From: Kitasatospora sp. NBC_01250
GTDB taxonomy: Bacteria; Actinomycetota; Actinomycetes; Streptomycetales; Streptomycetaceae
Length of the DNA stretch: 64,000 nt
Direction: 5' to 3'
NCBI RefSeq assembly: GCF_036226465.1
Contig: NZ_CP108476.1
Location: forward strand, 3,534,001-3,598,000
Shown here: positions 1 to 8,189 of the stretch, one piece after another
Position numbering within the stretch: position 1 is the first letter of the stretch
Layout of the letters: every line of letters starts with the position of its first letter
Position numbers and translations under genes: made by a program
Notes under the pieces: generated by a model
Told to the model about the DNA's origin: nothing
The model's database searches: none
Seen by the model: the letters and a program-made list of their open reading frames with translations, nothing else

Positions 1-84
1 GGCCGCGGCGACCACCACCTTGCTGTGGCGTTCCGCCATGGCCGCCAGGTGCCCGGCCAGAAACCCATTGCCGACGATATCCAT
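1..84 (-). CDS. N-terminal fragment of a probable NAD(P)-dependent sugar reductase/epimerase
   Basis: Only the first 28 codons are inside the window; the gene runs off the left edge. The peptide begins MDIVGNGFLAGHLA, a glycine-rich nucleotide-binding start (GxGFLAxxL) like that of extended SDR proteins annotated as NDP-hexose 4-ketoreductases. The ATG lies directly after the TGA of the upstream methyltransferase gene, so the two are almost certainly translationally coupled. The family assignment rests on one motif plus the deoxysugar context and is tentative. Confidence 0.5.
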   Translation of the reverse strand, partial: MDIVGNGFLAGHLAAMAERHSKVVVAAA

Positions 85-765
85 TCAGGACAGCGGCCGC
101 ACGTAGCGTCCGTAGGCGAGATCACCCTCGCCGATCAGCACCTCGACCGGCGAGGGCGAGCCGAAGTACTCGTCGCAAGCGGTCTTAACGCCGGGGAACT
201 TGACCACGGTCAGCGGGTTGGCCTCGGGGTCCGCGTAGTCGTCGAAAAGGACCGCCCCGCCGAGCGCGAGCCGCGGCACGCACTCGGCGAGCGAGACCAC
301 CGTCGAGCTGTAGAGGTCGCCGTCGAGGTAGCCGAACGCGATCTGCTCCGGCAGCTGGGTGGGCAGCGTGTCCTCGAACCACCCGGGGTACATCAGCGGC
401 GGGGTCTTGCCCCGCTCGGCGAAGGTCGCCAGGACCTCCGCCTGGCTTGCCGACATCGCCCCGAGCGGCATGACGATCTCGTCCTCCTCGGTGCTGTCGG
501 GCAGGCCCTGGAAGGAGTCGAAGGCGTGTACCGGCCGGTCGTCGCCCAGCGCGTCCAGGATCGACCGGATCCACAGCGTCATCGCGCCGCGGAAGCAGCC
601 GAGCTCCACCACCGCACCGGGCACGCCCTCCGCGACGATGCGTTCGACCTCGGCCCGGACGAACCGGAGGCGGTCGGGGTCGACGGTCTCACCGTGCTCG
701 CGCAGTAGCCACTCGCGCAGATCCTCCAGGTCGCGTTCGTCAGCCGCCTGCTTGGTCGTCGTCAC
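85..765 (-). CDS. TylF/MycF-family SAM-dependent O-methyltransferase
   Basis: A 226-residue protein of the macrocin O-methyltransferase (TylF) family, which methylates sugar hydroxyls using SAM and a divalent metal. Visible motifs are the SAM-loop region VVELGCFRG, the acidic stretch HAFDSFQG, and the metal-site sequences YLDGDLYSST and FDDYAD. A GTG start at 765 is chosen because GAGGAAG sits at good spacing upstream. An in-frame ATG at 792 would add nine residues and has no ribosome site. It sits with glycosyltransferase genes, so O-methylation of a deoxysugar is the likely role, inferred from family and context. Confidence 0.85.
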   Translation of the reverse strand: MTTTKQAADERDLEDLREWLLREHGETVDPDRLRFVRAEVERIVAEGVPGAVVELGCFRGAMTLWIRSILDALGDDRPVHAFDSFQGLPDSTEEDEIVMPLGAMSASQAEVLATFAERGKTPPLMYPGWFEDTLPTQLPEQIAFGYLDGDLYSSTVVSLAECVPRLALGGAVLFDDYADPEANPLTVVKFPGVKTACDEYFGSPSPVEVLIGEGDLAYGRYVRPLS

Positions 766-817
766 TGGTTCTTCCTCGCTGTCGTAGGTCATCGGTCGAA
801 AACGGGCGGGCAGCCGG

Positions 818-2053
818 TCACCCGGGGAGGTCGGCAGCACGGAGCGCGCCGGTACGGGCAAGCTGTTCGAGCGCCGGCACCAGCTCGGCGACAGTCGGGT
901 GGCGGTCGGCGTCGGCTCGCACGCGGATGGCCGCCGCACGCAACAAGTCGTCGGTGAGCAGCCGCCCGACCGCCTCCCGCACCTGGGGCGCCGTGGCGTC
1001 GATCCCGGGCAGCAGGATCGCCGACCCTCCGGTGGCGAACCGCCGGCCTATCTCGATCTGGTCGTCGGTGAGCGCGAGAATGAGCTGCGGCAGCCCCGCT
1101 GCGGTCATCATCGGATTGACGCTGCCCTGGTGGATGACCGCGTCGCAGTGCTCCAGCAGGAGGTGGAGCGGCTGGTCGCGCAGGGCACGGACACCCTCAG
1201 GAAGCAGCCCGAGCGCAGCGATCTGCTCGGGAGCCGCAGTGAGCACCAGCTCGGCACCAGCCTCGACCACCGCGTCGATCGCGTACCGCAGGGCCGGCAC
1301 CGAGGTGCCGAAGATGCCGGAGGCCGAGTTGCCCCACAGAAGGCAGACCCGCGGGCGGGTGGGACGCTCCATCAGCCAAGGCTCCATCGCACCGGGCCCG
1401 TTGTACGGGACGTAGCGGACCGGCAGCCGCAGCGCGTTCCCCAGGTCCGGCGCCATCATGTCCGGCGAGGGGTCGATGGCGTAGGCGATCCGCGACCGGT
1501 CCCAGCCGTGGACGCCGTGCCGGGGGAAGGCCCCGGTGGGGTCGTGCAGCCCGGCCTCCACGCTTCCGAACAGGCCGGGCGAGTGGTAGACCGACGGCAC
1601 CGACAGGACCTCGGCCGCCAGCACGCCCTCGGGGGTCATCAGGTCGTGCACCACCAGATCGGGCCGCCACGCTCTCGCGAACGCCACGGCCGCGTCACAG
1701 TTGCGCCCCATCGTCTCGTCGTAGCGGCGCGCGAAGGCCTCCCGCTCCTTGGCGATGTCGTACTCGGCGTAGTCGGCCACCGACTGCCCGGTGACCGGGT
1801 GGACCGGCGGCACCGCCGCGAACTCACCGGGAGAGCCCACCGCGGCGGCGTAGCGCGACATGCGCTCCACCCCCATCAGCTCGAAGCCTTCGAGTACCGG
1901 CGCCGGGGTGAGTCCCGCCCGGGCAATGGTCGGTGCCTGCTCCTCGGCGCAGACCACCCGCACCTCGTGCCCGGCGGCCTGCAACGCCCAGCCCAGCGGC
2001 ACCATGCAGAAGTAGATGCCCTTCCAGTTCGTCGCGGTGAACATCACCCTCAT
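818..2053 (-). CDS. Glycosyltransferase-like protein GT1 (GT-B fold, altered active site)
   Basis: A 411-residue homologue of antibiotic GT1-family glycosyltransferases, closest by eye to GT2, GT3 and GT5 of this cluster (shared YFCMVPLGWALQAAGHEVRV segment). Two functional sites look changed. The N-terminal base position reads GIYFCM where its paralogues have GHYFCM. The C-terminal nucleotide-binding motif HHGGxGT reads HQGSVNP near residue 308. Start ATG at 2053 aligns with the paralogues and has GAGAGG upstream; the degenerate SDR gene ends 16 bp before it. It may be an inactive partner of another GT or use an unusual donor; this cannot be settled by reading. Confidence 0.85.
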   Translation of the reverse strand: MRVMFTATNWKGIYFCMVPLGWALQAAGHEVRVVCAEEQAPTIARAGLTPAPVLEGFELMGVERMSRYAAAVGSPGEFAAVPPVHPVTGQSVADYAEYDIAKEREAFARRYDETMGRNCDAAVAFARAWRPDLVVHDLMTPEGVLAAEVLSVPSVYHSPGLFGSVEAGLHDPTGAFPRHGVHGWDRSRIAYAIDPSPDMMAPDLGNALRLPVRYVPYNGPGAMEPWLMERPTRPRVCLLWGNSASGIFGTSVPALRYAIDAVVEAGAELVLTAAPEQIAALGLLPEGVRALRDQPLHLLLEHCDAVIHQGSVNPMMTAAGLPQLILALTDDQIEIGRRFATGGSAILLPGIDATAPQVREAVGRLLTDDLLRAAAIRVRADADRHPTVAELVPALEQLARTGALRAADLPG

Positions 2054-2069
2054 CGCGACGGCCCGCCTC

Positions 2070-2708
2070 TCACACCGTCGCGCCGTTGACCGCATCGGCG
2101 GCCAGCAGCGCGACGTCGTGGGCGACCTGCTGCGCGGAGCTGGCCGGCAGGGCGTGCATTGATACGCCGAACGGGCCGAACTCCGTCTCGAGTCGGGACA
2201 TCGCCTCACGCAGCGCGGCACGCGAGACACTCTGCACCAGATCCGGTTCGGCCGACTCCGGCAGCGCGGAAGCCGCGACGTACACCAGCGCGCCGGTGCC
2301 GCGGCCCACCATGTCGGGCAGCGCCGCGTACATCGGGCCGAGGCCGGTCACCAGCCGCGCCCGCACCCCCTCGGCGAGTTCCGCGACCGGATCGGCGCCG
2401 GGGGTGCCGGACGTGGTGTCGGCCGGTTCGACCGCCACCACGACGTCGATGTCACCGAACGCGCCGGCCGCCTTCATGCACAGCAGTCTGGTCTGCTGCG
2501 GGTCGCGCAAATCGGCCTTGATGGCGACGGCCTGCCCGCCGGCCTGCTCGATGTCCCGAACCAGTTGCTTGGCACGGGGGAATGAGGAGAGGTACTGCAC
2601 GGCGACGGCGGCACCCCTCCGGGCGAGTTCCGCGGCAATGGCCGCACCGGTTTCCGTCTCTGCCCCGGTGACCACGGCGATCTTGGAGTCCAACGACAAC
2701 TGCATCAT
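2070..2708 (-). CDS. Degenerate short-chain dehydrogenase-like protein
   Basis: A 212-residue SDR-fold protein beginning MMQLSLDSKIAVVTGA. The classical motifs are eroded: the cofactor loop reads TGAETETG instead of TGxxxGxG, the NNAG region reads VAVEPAD, and the catalytic YxxxK position reads QSVSR. Catalytic Tyr and Lys therefore appear to be Gln and Arg. It is also shorter than the usual 245-260 residues. It lies first in a minus-strand operon leading into GT1 and the TylF-like gene. A non-catalytic or scaffolding role is possible, but function is unknown. The start is uncertain because no close ribosome site precedes the double ATG. Confidence 0.75.
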   Translation of the reverse strand: MMQLSLDSKIAVVTGAETETGAAIAAELARRGAAVAVQYLSSFPRAKQLVRDIEQAGGQAVAIKADLRDPQQTRLLCMKAAGAFGDIDVVVAVEPADTTSGTPGADPVAELAEGVRARLVTGLGPMYAALPDMVGRGTGALVYVAASALPESAEPDLVQSVSRAALREAMSRLETEFGPFGVSMHALPASSAQQVAHDVALLAADAVNGATV

Positions 2709-2732
2709 GGCCACAGAATCTACGGGCGCCTC

Positions 2733-2750
2733 TTCGAGCCACGTTATAGG
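2733..2750 (+). promoter_or_regulatory. Candidate SARP heptamer pair
   Basis: TTCGAGC at 2733 and TTATAGG at 2744 are spaced by 11 bp in the divergent region between the SDR/GT1 operon and GT2. SARP activators such as DnrI and ActII-ORF4 bind direct heptamers with a TCGAG-like core at this spacing. The second copy is weak. Confidence 0.4.
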
Positions 2751-2785
2751 TTCCGGCGATCGCGGTCGGGGCCGCACCGAGCGCG

Positions 2786-2814
2786 ACTCGAAGGCCCTTC
2801 TACCTCCGGTCGAA
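2786..2814 (-). promoter_or_regulatory. Candidate SARP heptamers, minus orientation
   Basis: Read on the minus strand, TTCGACC, GTAGAAG and TTCGAGT follow each other at 11-bp steps. The outer two match the TCGA core well and are exactly 22 bp apart. The site lies within the 155-bp divergent region between the SDR/GT1 operon and the GT2/GT3 operon. Confidence 0.5.
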
Positions 2815-2863
2815 GCCGACTCGGCACGCTGACGGCACGACATCGATGAGCCGGGAGCACTGA

Positions 2864-4126
2864 ATGAGAGCACTGTTCACCGTGTCCGACTGGGCCGGCC
2901 ACTACTTCTGCATGGTCCCGCTGGGCTGGGCCCTGCAGGCCGCGGGACACGAAGTCCGGGTGGCCTGCCCGCCCGCGCAGGCGGCGGCGGTCAGCAGCGC
3001 CGGCCTGATCCCCGCCCCCGTGCTGGACGGCCCTGACATGACCTACTGCACCCGGCTGATCCGCTACCAGGAGGCCGTGGACGGGACGAGCGCGCTGCCG
3101 GGGCCGCCGCTGCATCCGGTCACCGGAGCACCCGTCGGCGACCTCGCCGAGTTCGACATCGCGGCGCAGACCACCGCCTTTTGGCAGGACGCCGGGCGGC
3201 GCGTGATGGACAGCTACGACGCGGTGGTGCGGCTCAGCCGGGCGTGGCCGCCGGACCTTGTCGTCCACGATCTGATGGCCCCGGAGGGCGCGCTGGCGGC
3301 CCGGCTGGCGGGCGTCCCCGCCCTCTACCATTCGGCGGGCCTGTTCGGCGCCGCGGAGACCGATCCGGTGCTCAACACCGGCCTGGGCGACCCCACCGGC
3401 TCGTTCGCCCGCCACGGCGCCGAGCCGTGGAGCCGCGAACAGATCTCCTACGTCCTCGACCCCTCGCCGGACCAGGCCGTACCACCGCACGGCACCGCCC
3501 TGCGCATCCCTGTGCGGCCCGTCCCGTACAACGGCACCGGTTCCGTTCCGGACTGGCTGATCGAGCCCCGGGCCGGTCAGCGCATCTGCGTGCTGTGGGG
3601 CTACTCGGCAACGGCGATGTACGGGCCCTACGTCCCCGCGCTGCGCCACGCGCTGGAGGCGGCCGTGGCGACGGGTGCCGAGGTGGTGCTGACCGCGAGC
3701 CGGGAACAGGTGGCGGCGCTGGGCGAACTCCCCCAGCAGATCCGAGTGCTGACCGGTTTCCCGGTCCAGCTGCTGCTCGCCGGCTGCGACGCGGTGATCC
3801 ACCACGGGGGCGCCGGCACCGTCATGAACGCCTACGCCGCGGGCGTGCCGCAGCTCTGCCTCACCCTGAGCATCGACCAGCCCGTCTACCGGGAACGGGT
3901 GACACGCGGCGGCGGCGCCCTGGCCATGTCGGCCCTCACCTCGACCCCGCAGGAGATCCACGCCGGGGTGGCCGCCGTCCTGGCGGACGAGGACCTACGG
4001 CGCGCGGCCGGGCAGGTGGCGGCCGATCTGGCGGCACGGCCCTCACCGGCGGCCCTGGTCCCCGGACTGGAACAGCTGGCCCGCACCGGCCACTGGGACC
4101 AGGCACTCGTCACGGCGGGGTGGTGA
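2864..4126 (+). CDS. Antibiotic glycosyltransferase GT2
   Basis: A 420-residue GT-B glycosyltransferase that should transfer a deoxysugar from an NDP donor to the aglycone or a growing sugar chain. It keeps the expected His near residue 13 (WAGHYFCM) and an intact nucleotide-binding motif HHGGAGT near residue 311, followed by AAGVPQL. It is the first gene of a two-gene plus-strand operon; its TGA overlaps the first possible GTG of GT3. Start ATG has GGGAG upstream. The pairing of this canonical enzyme with the motif-degenerate GT3 is notable. Confidence 0.93.
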   Translation: MRALFTVSDWAGHYFCMVPLGWALQAAGHEVRVACPPAQAAAVSSAGLIPAPVLDGPDMTYCTRLIRYQEAVDGTSALPGPPLHPVTGAPVGDLAEFDIAAQTTAFWQDAGRRVMDSYDAVVRLSRAWPPDLVVHDLMAPEGALAARLAGVPALYHSAGLFGAAETDPVLNTGLGDPTGSFARHGAEPWSREQISYVLDPSPDQAVPPHGTALRIPVRPVPYNGTGSVPDWLIEPRAGQRICVLWGYSATAMYGPYVPALRHALEAAVATGAEVVLTASREQVAALGELPQQIRVLTGFPVQLLLAGCDAVIHHGGAGTVMNAYAAGVPQLCLTLSIDQPVYRERVTRGGGALAMSALTSTPQEIHAGVAAVLADEDLRRAAGQVAADLAARPSPAALVPGLEQLARTGHWDQALVTAGW

Positions 4127-4131
4127 GACCC

Positions 4132-5382
4132 GTGCGAGTCCTGTTCACCGTGTCGGACTGGCGCGGACACTACTACTGCATGGTCCCGCTGGGCTGGGCG
4201 TTGCAGGCGGCCGGCCACGAGGTCAGGGTGGCCTGCCCGCCCAGTCAGGCCGAGTCGGTCAGCCGCACCGGGCTGGTGGCCGCCCCGGTCCTGGAGTGCG
4301 TCGACATGACGACCATGGGCCGGATGTTCCGCTACCTGGAGACCATGTCGGGCCAGCGGCCAGGGCTTCCGCTCCACCCGTACACCGGCCGACCCGTCCG
4401 TTCCCTGGACGAGTTCGACGTGGCGGCCGAGGCGCCCCGGTTCCAGGAGCAGGCACACCAGGCGATCCGGCGCAGCTACGACGGGGCCGTCTCCTTCGCC
4501 AAGAGCTGGCGGCCCGATCTGGTGGTGCACGACCTGACCGCGCCGGAGGGCGCGCTCGCCGCCCAGCTCACCGGCTGCCCCTCCGTCTACTACCCGCCGG
4601 GAATGCACGGCATTGCCGAGACCGAGCCAGGGGTGGACCTCGGCGACGGTGATCCCTCCGGCTCGTTTCCCCGGTACGGCCGGCCACGCTGGAACACCAG
4701 TCATGTCGACTACATCATCGACACGTCGCCGGACAGCGCGATGCCGCCGATGAGGTCCGCGCTGCGGCTCCCGGTGCGCTACATCCCGTACAACGGCCCC
4801 GCGGTGCTGCCCGAGTGGCTGACCCGGGAGCGGGACCGGCCCAGGGCCGCGGTCCTGGTGAGCGAGTCGATCGCCGCGGAGGCCGCAGACATCCCGCCGC
4901 TGCGGACCGCGATCACGGCGCTGCTCAGCCAGGGCGCGGAGGTCGTACTGACCACGACTCCGGCACAGGCCGAAGCACTGCGGCTGCCGGAAGAGGTGCG
5001 GGTGCTCCACAGCTTCCCGCTGCGCCTGCTGCTGGAGGCCAGCGACGCCCTCGTCCACCACGGCAGCGCCAATGCGCTGATGACCGCGGCCTCTTCGGGG
5101 ACACCGCAGCTCGCCCTCGCGTACACCGACGAGGGGATGGCGGTGAGCCGGCGCATGGCGGCCACGGGGGCGGCCATCGCGCTGTCCGCGCTGCGAAGCG
5201 ATCCCGCCGACGTGGCGGCGGCCGCCGAGCGGCTGCTCTCGCCGAGCGGTCCGCGGCAGGCGGCGGCCGAGCTGCGTGAGGTGATCCGGGCTCAGCCGAC
5301 TCCGGCGCAGTTGGTCGCCCCGCTCGAACGGCTGGCGAGGACCGGCCGGCTGACGGCGGCCGACCTGCCCTGCTACCGGTGA
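4132..5382 (+). CDS. Glycosyltransferase GT3 with degenerate donor motif
   Basis: A 416-residue paralogue of GT2 (VRVLFTVSDWRGHYYCMVPLGW). It keeps the N-terminal His (GHYYCM), but the donor motif reads HHGSANA near residue 308 instead of HHGGxGT. GT1 and GT5 share the same Gly-Ser-x-Asn change, which suggests a subfamily rather than random decay. GTG at 4132 aligns with paralogue starts and has GGTGAG upstream; GTG at 4123, overlapping the GT2 stop, is an alternative. A long hairpin directly follows the stop. Confidence 0.9.
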   Translation: MRVLFTVSDWRGHYYCMVPLGWALQAAGHEVRVACPPSQAESVSRTGLVAAPVLECVDMTTMGRMFRYLETMSGQRPGLPLHPYTGRPVRSLDEFDVAAEAPRFQEQAHQAIRRSYDGAVSFAKSWRPDLVVHDLTAPEGALAAQLTGCPSVYYPPGMHGIAETEPGVDLGDGDPSGSFPRYGRPRWNTSHVDYIIDTSPDSAMPPMRSALRLPVRYIPYNGPAVLPEWLTRERDRPRAAVLVSESIAAEAADIPPLRTAITALLSQGAEVVLTTTPAQAEALRLPEEVRVLHSFPLRLLLEASDALVHHGSANALMTAASSGTPQLALAYTDEGMAVSRRMAATGAAIALSALRSDPADVAAAAERLLSPSGPRQAAAELREVIRAQPTPAQLVAPLERLARTGRLTAADLPCYR

Positions 5383-5427
5383 CGGCTCCCCCTGCGGCAC
5401 CCGGTCGGGTGCCGCAGGGGGAGCCGT
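5382..5427. terminator. Bidirectional terminator hairpin
   Basis: A perfect 21-bp inverted repeat (5382-5402 with 5407-5427) around a 4-nt GGTC loop lies between the convergent GT3 gene and the 3-dehydratase gene. It begins at the GT3 stop codon and is well placed to stop transcription from both sides. Confidence 0.92.
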
Positions 5428-5459
5428 TGTCGTGACCGGTGGCTGGGCCCCGCCACCGG

Positions 5460-6761
5460 TCAGGCCGCCGCGGCGGCGAACTCCCTGATGGACCGGGTCA
5501 CATAGTCGATCATCTCGCCGGTCAGCGACGGGTAGACACCGAGCCAGAAGGTGCGCTCGGTGATGATGTCGGAATTGGCCAGGTCGCCCACGACCCGGTG
5601 CGGCTCGTCGAGGTAGGCGGGGTGCCGGGTGAGGTTGCCGCCGAAGAACCGACGGGTGCCGATCCGCCGTGCCTCCAGGAAGTCCCCCAACTGCCGCCGG
5701 GTGAAGGGCGCGTCAGGCAGCACCGTGAGGACGAAGCCGAACCAGCTCGGGTCGCTGTCCGGCGTCGCGCGCGGCAGCAGCAAGCCCGGCACCTCGGCCA
5801 GTCCCTCCCACATACGCTGCCAGTTGCGCTTGCGCGCCTCGGTGAAGTGGTCCAGCTTGGCCAGTTGACTCAGCCCGAGAGCCGCCTGCAGGTCGGTCGA
5901 CTTCAGGTTGTACCCGATGTGCGAGAAGATGTACTTGTGGTCGTAGCCGTGTGGCAGCGTCCCCAACTGGTAGTCGAACCGCTTGAAGCAGGTGTTGTCC
6001 TGCCCCGGTTCGCACCAGCAGTCCCGGCCCCAGTCGCGCAGTTGCTCCACGATCCTGGCCAGCGCCAGGTTCCCGGTCGCGACACTACCCCCTTCGCCCG
6101 TGGTGATGTGGTGGGCCGGGTAGAAGCTTGCGGTGGCCAGGTCGCCGAACGACCCGGTGGGCTTGGACCGGTAGAGCGAGCCCACCGCGTCACAGTTGTC
6201 CTCGATGAGGAAGAGCCCGTGGTCGGCGGCGAGCTTGGCCACCTCCTCCGCCGCGAAGGGATTGCCCAGCGCGTGCGCGATCATGATTGCCTTGGTCTTC
6301 GGCGTGATGGCTTCGGCGATCCGCTCGGGCGTGGTGTTGTACGTGCCGAGCTCCACGTCGACGAAGACCGGGAGCAGCCCGTTCTGGATGATCGGGTTGA
6401 CCGTCGTGGGAAAGCCAGCCGCCACGGTGATCACCTCATCGCCGCGCCGCAGCCTGCGGTCCCCCAGCTGCGGCGACATCAGCGCCGAGAGCGCCAGCAG
6501 GTTCGCGGACGAGCCGGAGTTGGTCATGTGTGCCTTGCGCAGACCGAGCACTCTGGCGAACTCGCGCTCGAACCGGCGAGAACTCACGCCGGCCGCGATC
6601 CGCATGTCGAGGGCCGCCTCGGTCAGCGCGACCCGGTCGTCCTCGTCCAAGGTCGCCCCGGACGGGAAGATGGGGGTGATTCCCGGCACGAACTCCTGCT
6701 GTGCGCTCTCCCGGTGATACTTGCGTACCAGCTCGAGGATATGTGTCTTTCCCTCACTCAT
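5460..6761 (-). CDS. NDP-4-keto-6-deoxyhexose 3-dehydratase (E1/SpnQ/LanQ type)
   Basis: A 433-residue PLP enzyme of the aminotransferase fold that removes the C-3 hydroxyl on the way to 2,3,6-trideoxysugars. The usual PLP lysine is His217 in YPAHHITTGEGG, the hallmark of dehydratases rather than aminotransferases. Four cysteines at 190, 248, 250 and 258 reproduce the C-x57-C-x-C-x7-C iron-sulfur motif of E1. The family needs a flavin/iron-sulfur reductase partner (E3) or cellular ferredoxin; none is encoded in the window. Start ATG has GGAAGAG upstream. Last gene of the minus-strand run from 11277. Predicts rhodinose- or amicetose-like sugars. Confidence 0.96.
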   Translation of the reverse strand: MSEGKTHILELVRKYHRESAQQEFVPGITPIFPSGATLDEDDRVALTEAALDMRIAAGVSSRRFEREFARVLGLRKAHMTNSGSSANLLALSALMSPQLGDRRLRRGDEVITVAAGFPTTVNPIIQNGLLPVFVDVELGTYNTTPERIAEAITPKTKAIMIAHALGNPFAAEEVAKLAADHGLFLIEDNCDAVGSLYRSKPTGSFGDLATASFYPAHHITTGEGGSVATGNLALARIVEQLRDWGRDCWCEPGQDNTCFKRFDYQLGTLPHGYDHKYIFSHIGYNLKSTDLQAALGLSQLAKLDHFTEARKRNWQRMWEGLAEVPGLLLPRATPDSDPSWFGFVLTVLPDAPFTRRQLGDFLEARRIGTRRFFGGNLTRHPAYLDEPHRVVGDLANSDIITERTFWLGVYPSLTGEMIDYVTRSIREFAAAAA

Positions 6762-6845
6762 GTCACGTCTCTTCCTGGGAACGGGGACGTTCTCCGAGCC
6801 GCCGGAAGCCCGCTGCCGCCCAGTGGAGGTCCCGCCGCGCCTCGG

Positions 6846-8189
6846 TCATCGAAGGGTGTTCAGGCAGGCAAGCAAGCAGCGTGCCTCCACGTTGAGATAG
6901 TGGCTGTGCCGGACCAGTTCGGTCATGTCCCGCAGGGTGGCCCACAGGTATCCGTCGGGCAGCTCCAACGGGAAGTCGTCATCCGCCTCGACCACGAGGT
7001 AGCGGTTCTCCGCGTGGTAGAAGCGGCCGCCCTCCTCCGAGTGCACGGCGTCGAACCGCACCTGGTCCTGCGGCAGTGACAACACGTAGTCGAGGAAAGG
7101 GGGTTGCGAGGCCTCGGGCTCCTGGTAGTTCTCCGGAACGCACTGCACGGTGGGGCCCAACTCGGCCACGTCGAAGGTGCCGGCCTCGGTGCGGGCACGC
7201 AGCAGCAGGTGCAGCACTCCGTCGACGCGCCTGGTCAGCAGCGCGATGACACCGCGGCCGACCGGCGCCAGCAGCGGCTGCGACCAGCGCGGCACCTCGC
7301 GGTCGGCGGCCTCGACGTCGACCCCAAGGATCGCGAAGTAGCGTCCGTCCTCACGGACGACGCGCCCGGAGTCGTCGTGCCAGCCCGGCAAGTCGTTGAG
7401 CGGGACCCGCTCCCGGGTCAGCGAGCGGGCGGCCTTGGCGGCAGTGAACCGGCTCAACAGGTCGGTGCGGTCGGCCGGCGCGGCCGCCGAACGGGCCAGC
7501 GCCCCGCGGAAGGAGTCCTCGTCGGCGACGGCGGCGCGCGGCGGCGCGGGATAGGCCGCGAGCACGCTGCGAGAGTCCATGTTGACCACGTTGTCCAGCC
7601 GCAGCAGCGCGTCGAGCTCGGCGAGCGAGAGCCAGTGGAAGCCGTCCAGGAGCGGCACCTCCTCGGTGGTCTCGACGATGATGTTGCGGTTCCGCTTACC
7701 CAGGAACCACGAGCCCTGCTCGGACTGGAGGGCGTCGGCCAGCGGCCGTCCGCGCCCCGGCACGGTGAAGTACTCGACGTAGGGGACCGGGTTCCCCTGG
7801 TGCACCCGGGTGTAGTTGCTGTGCGTGGCCTGGACGGTGGGCGACAACTGCAGCGTGTTGATGTTCCCGGGCTCCATCTTCGCCTGCATGAGCAGGTGCG
7901 GGACGCCGTCGAACTCCTTGACCAGCAAACCCAGGATGCCGATCTCGGGCTGCCGGATGATGGGCTGCGACCAGCTGCGTTCGGTCCCGTCCAAAGCGGT
8001 CACCCGCAGGCCCTCGACGGTGTAGAACCGGCCGGTACGGTGCACGATGTCGCCGGTGCTCCGGTCCACCCGCCAGCCGTCGAGGGCGCCCAGTGGCGTT
8101 TCCCGCACCGCGTAGTCGGTGGCCCTGGCCCGCTGGCCGAACCATCGGTGGAAGCGGCCGAGCGGGTCTACCGTGTTGTCGTCGGGCAT
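6846..8189 (-). CDS. NDP-hexose 2,3-dehydratase 1
   Basis: A 447-residue protein of the TylX3/LanS/EryBVI family, which removes the C-2 hydroxyl of NDP-4-keto-6-deoxyglucose to give a 3,4-diketo intermediate. The protein shows the family's internal duplication: the first half carries LSPTVQATHSNYTRVHQG and the second LGPTVQCVPENYQEP. ATG at 8189 is preceded by GGAAGGA and overlaps the 3' end of GT4 by 22 bp. A second copy of this enzyme lies at 14634-16010, which fits supply of more than one 2-deoxysugar. Confidence 0.95.
   Translation of the reverse strand: MPDDNTVDPLGRFHRWFGQRARATDYAVRETPLGALDGWRVDRSTGDIVHRTGRFYTVEGLRVTALDGTERSWSQPIIRQPEIGILGLLVKEFDGVPHLLMQAKMEPGNINTLQLSPTVQATHSNYTRVHQGNPVPYVEYFTVPGRGRPLADALQSEQGSWFLGKRNRNIIVETTEEVPLLDGFHWLSLAELDALLRLDNVVNMDSRSVLAAYPAPPRAAVADEDSFRGALARSAAAPADRTDLLSRFTAAKAARSLTRERVPLNDLPGWHDDSGRVVREDGRYFAILGVDVEAADREVPRWSQPLLAPVGRGVIALLTRRVDGVLHLLLRARTEAGTFDVAELGPTVQCVPENYQEPEASQPPFLDYVLSLPQDQVRFDAVHSEEGGRFYHAENRYLVVEADDDFPLELPDGYLWATLRDMTELVRHSHYLNVEARCLLACLNTLR

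Noticed and set aside
3181..5279. Long Arg/Gly/Pro-rich frames in alternative phases across real genes (here and throughout)
   Set aside because: They are high-GC shadow frames of the glycosyltransferase and other genes, with no domain motifs and no proper starts.
5460..6761. Sugar aminotransferase (PLP fold)
   Set aside because: The PLP lysine is replaced by His217 and the four-cysteine Fe-S motif is present, so it is a 3-dehydratase.
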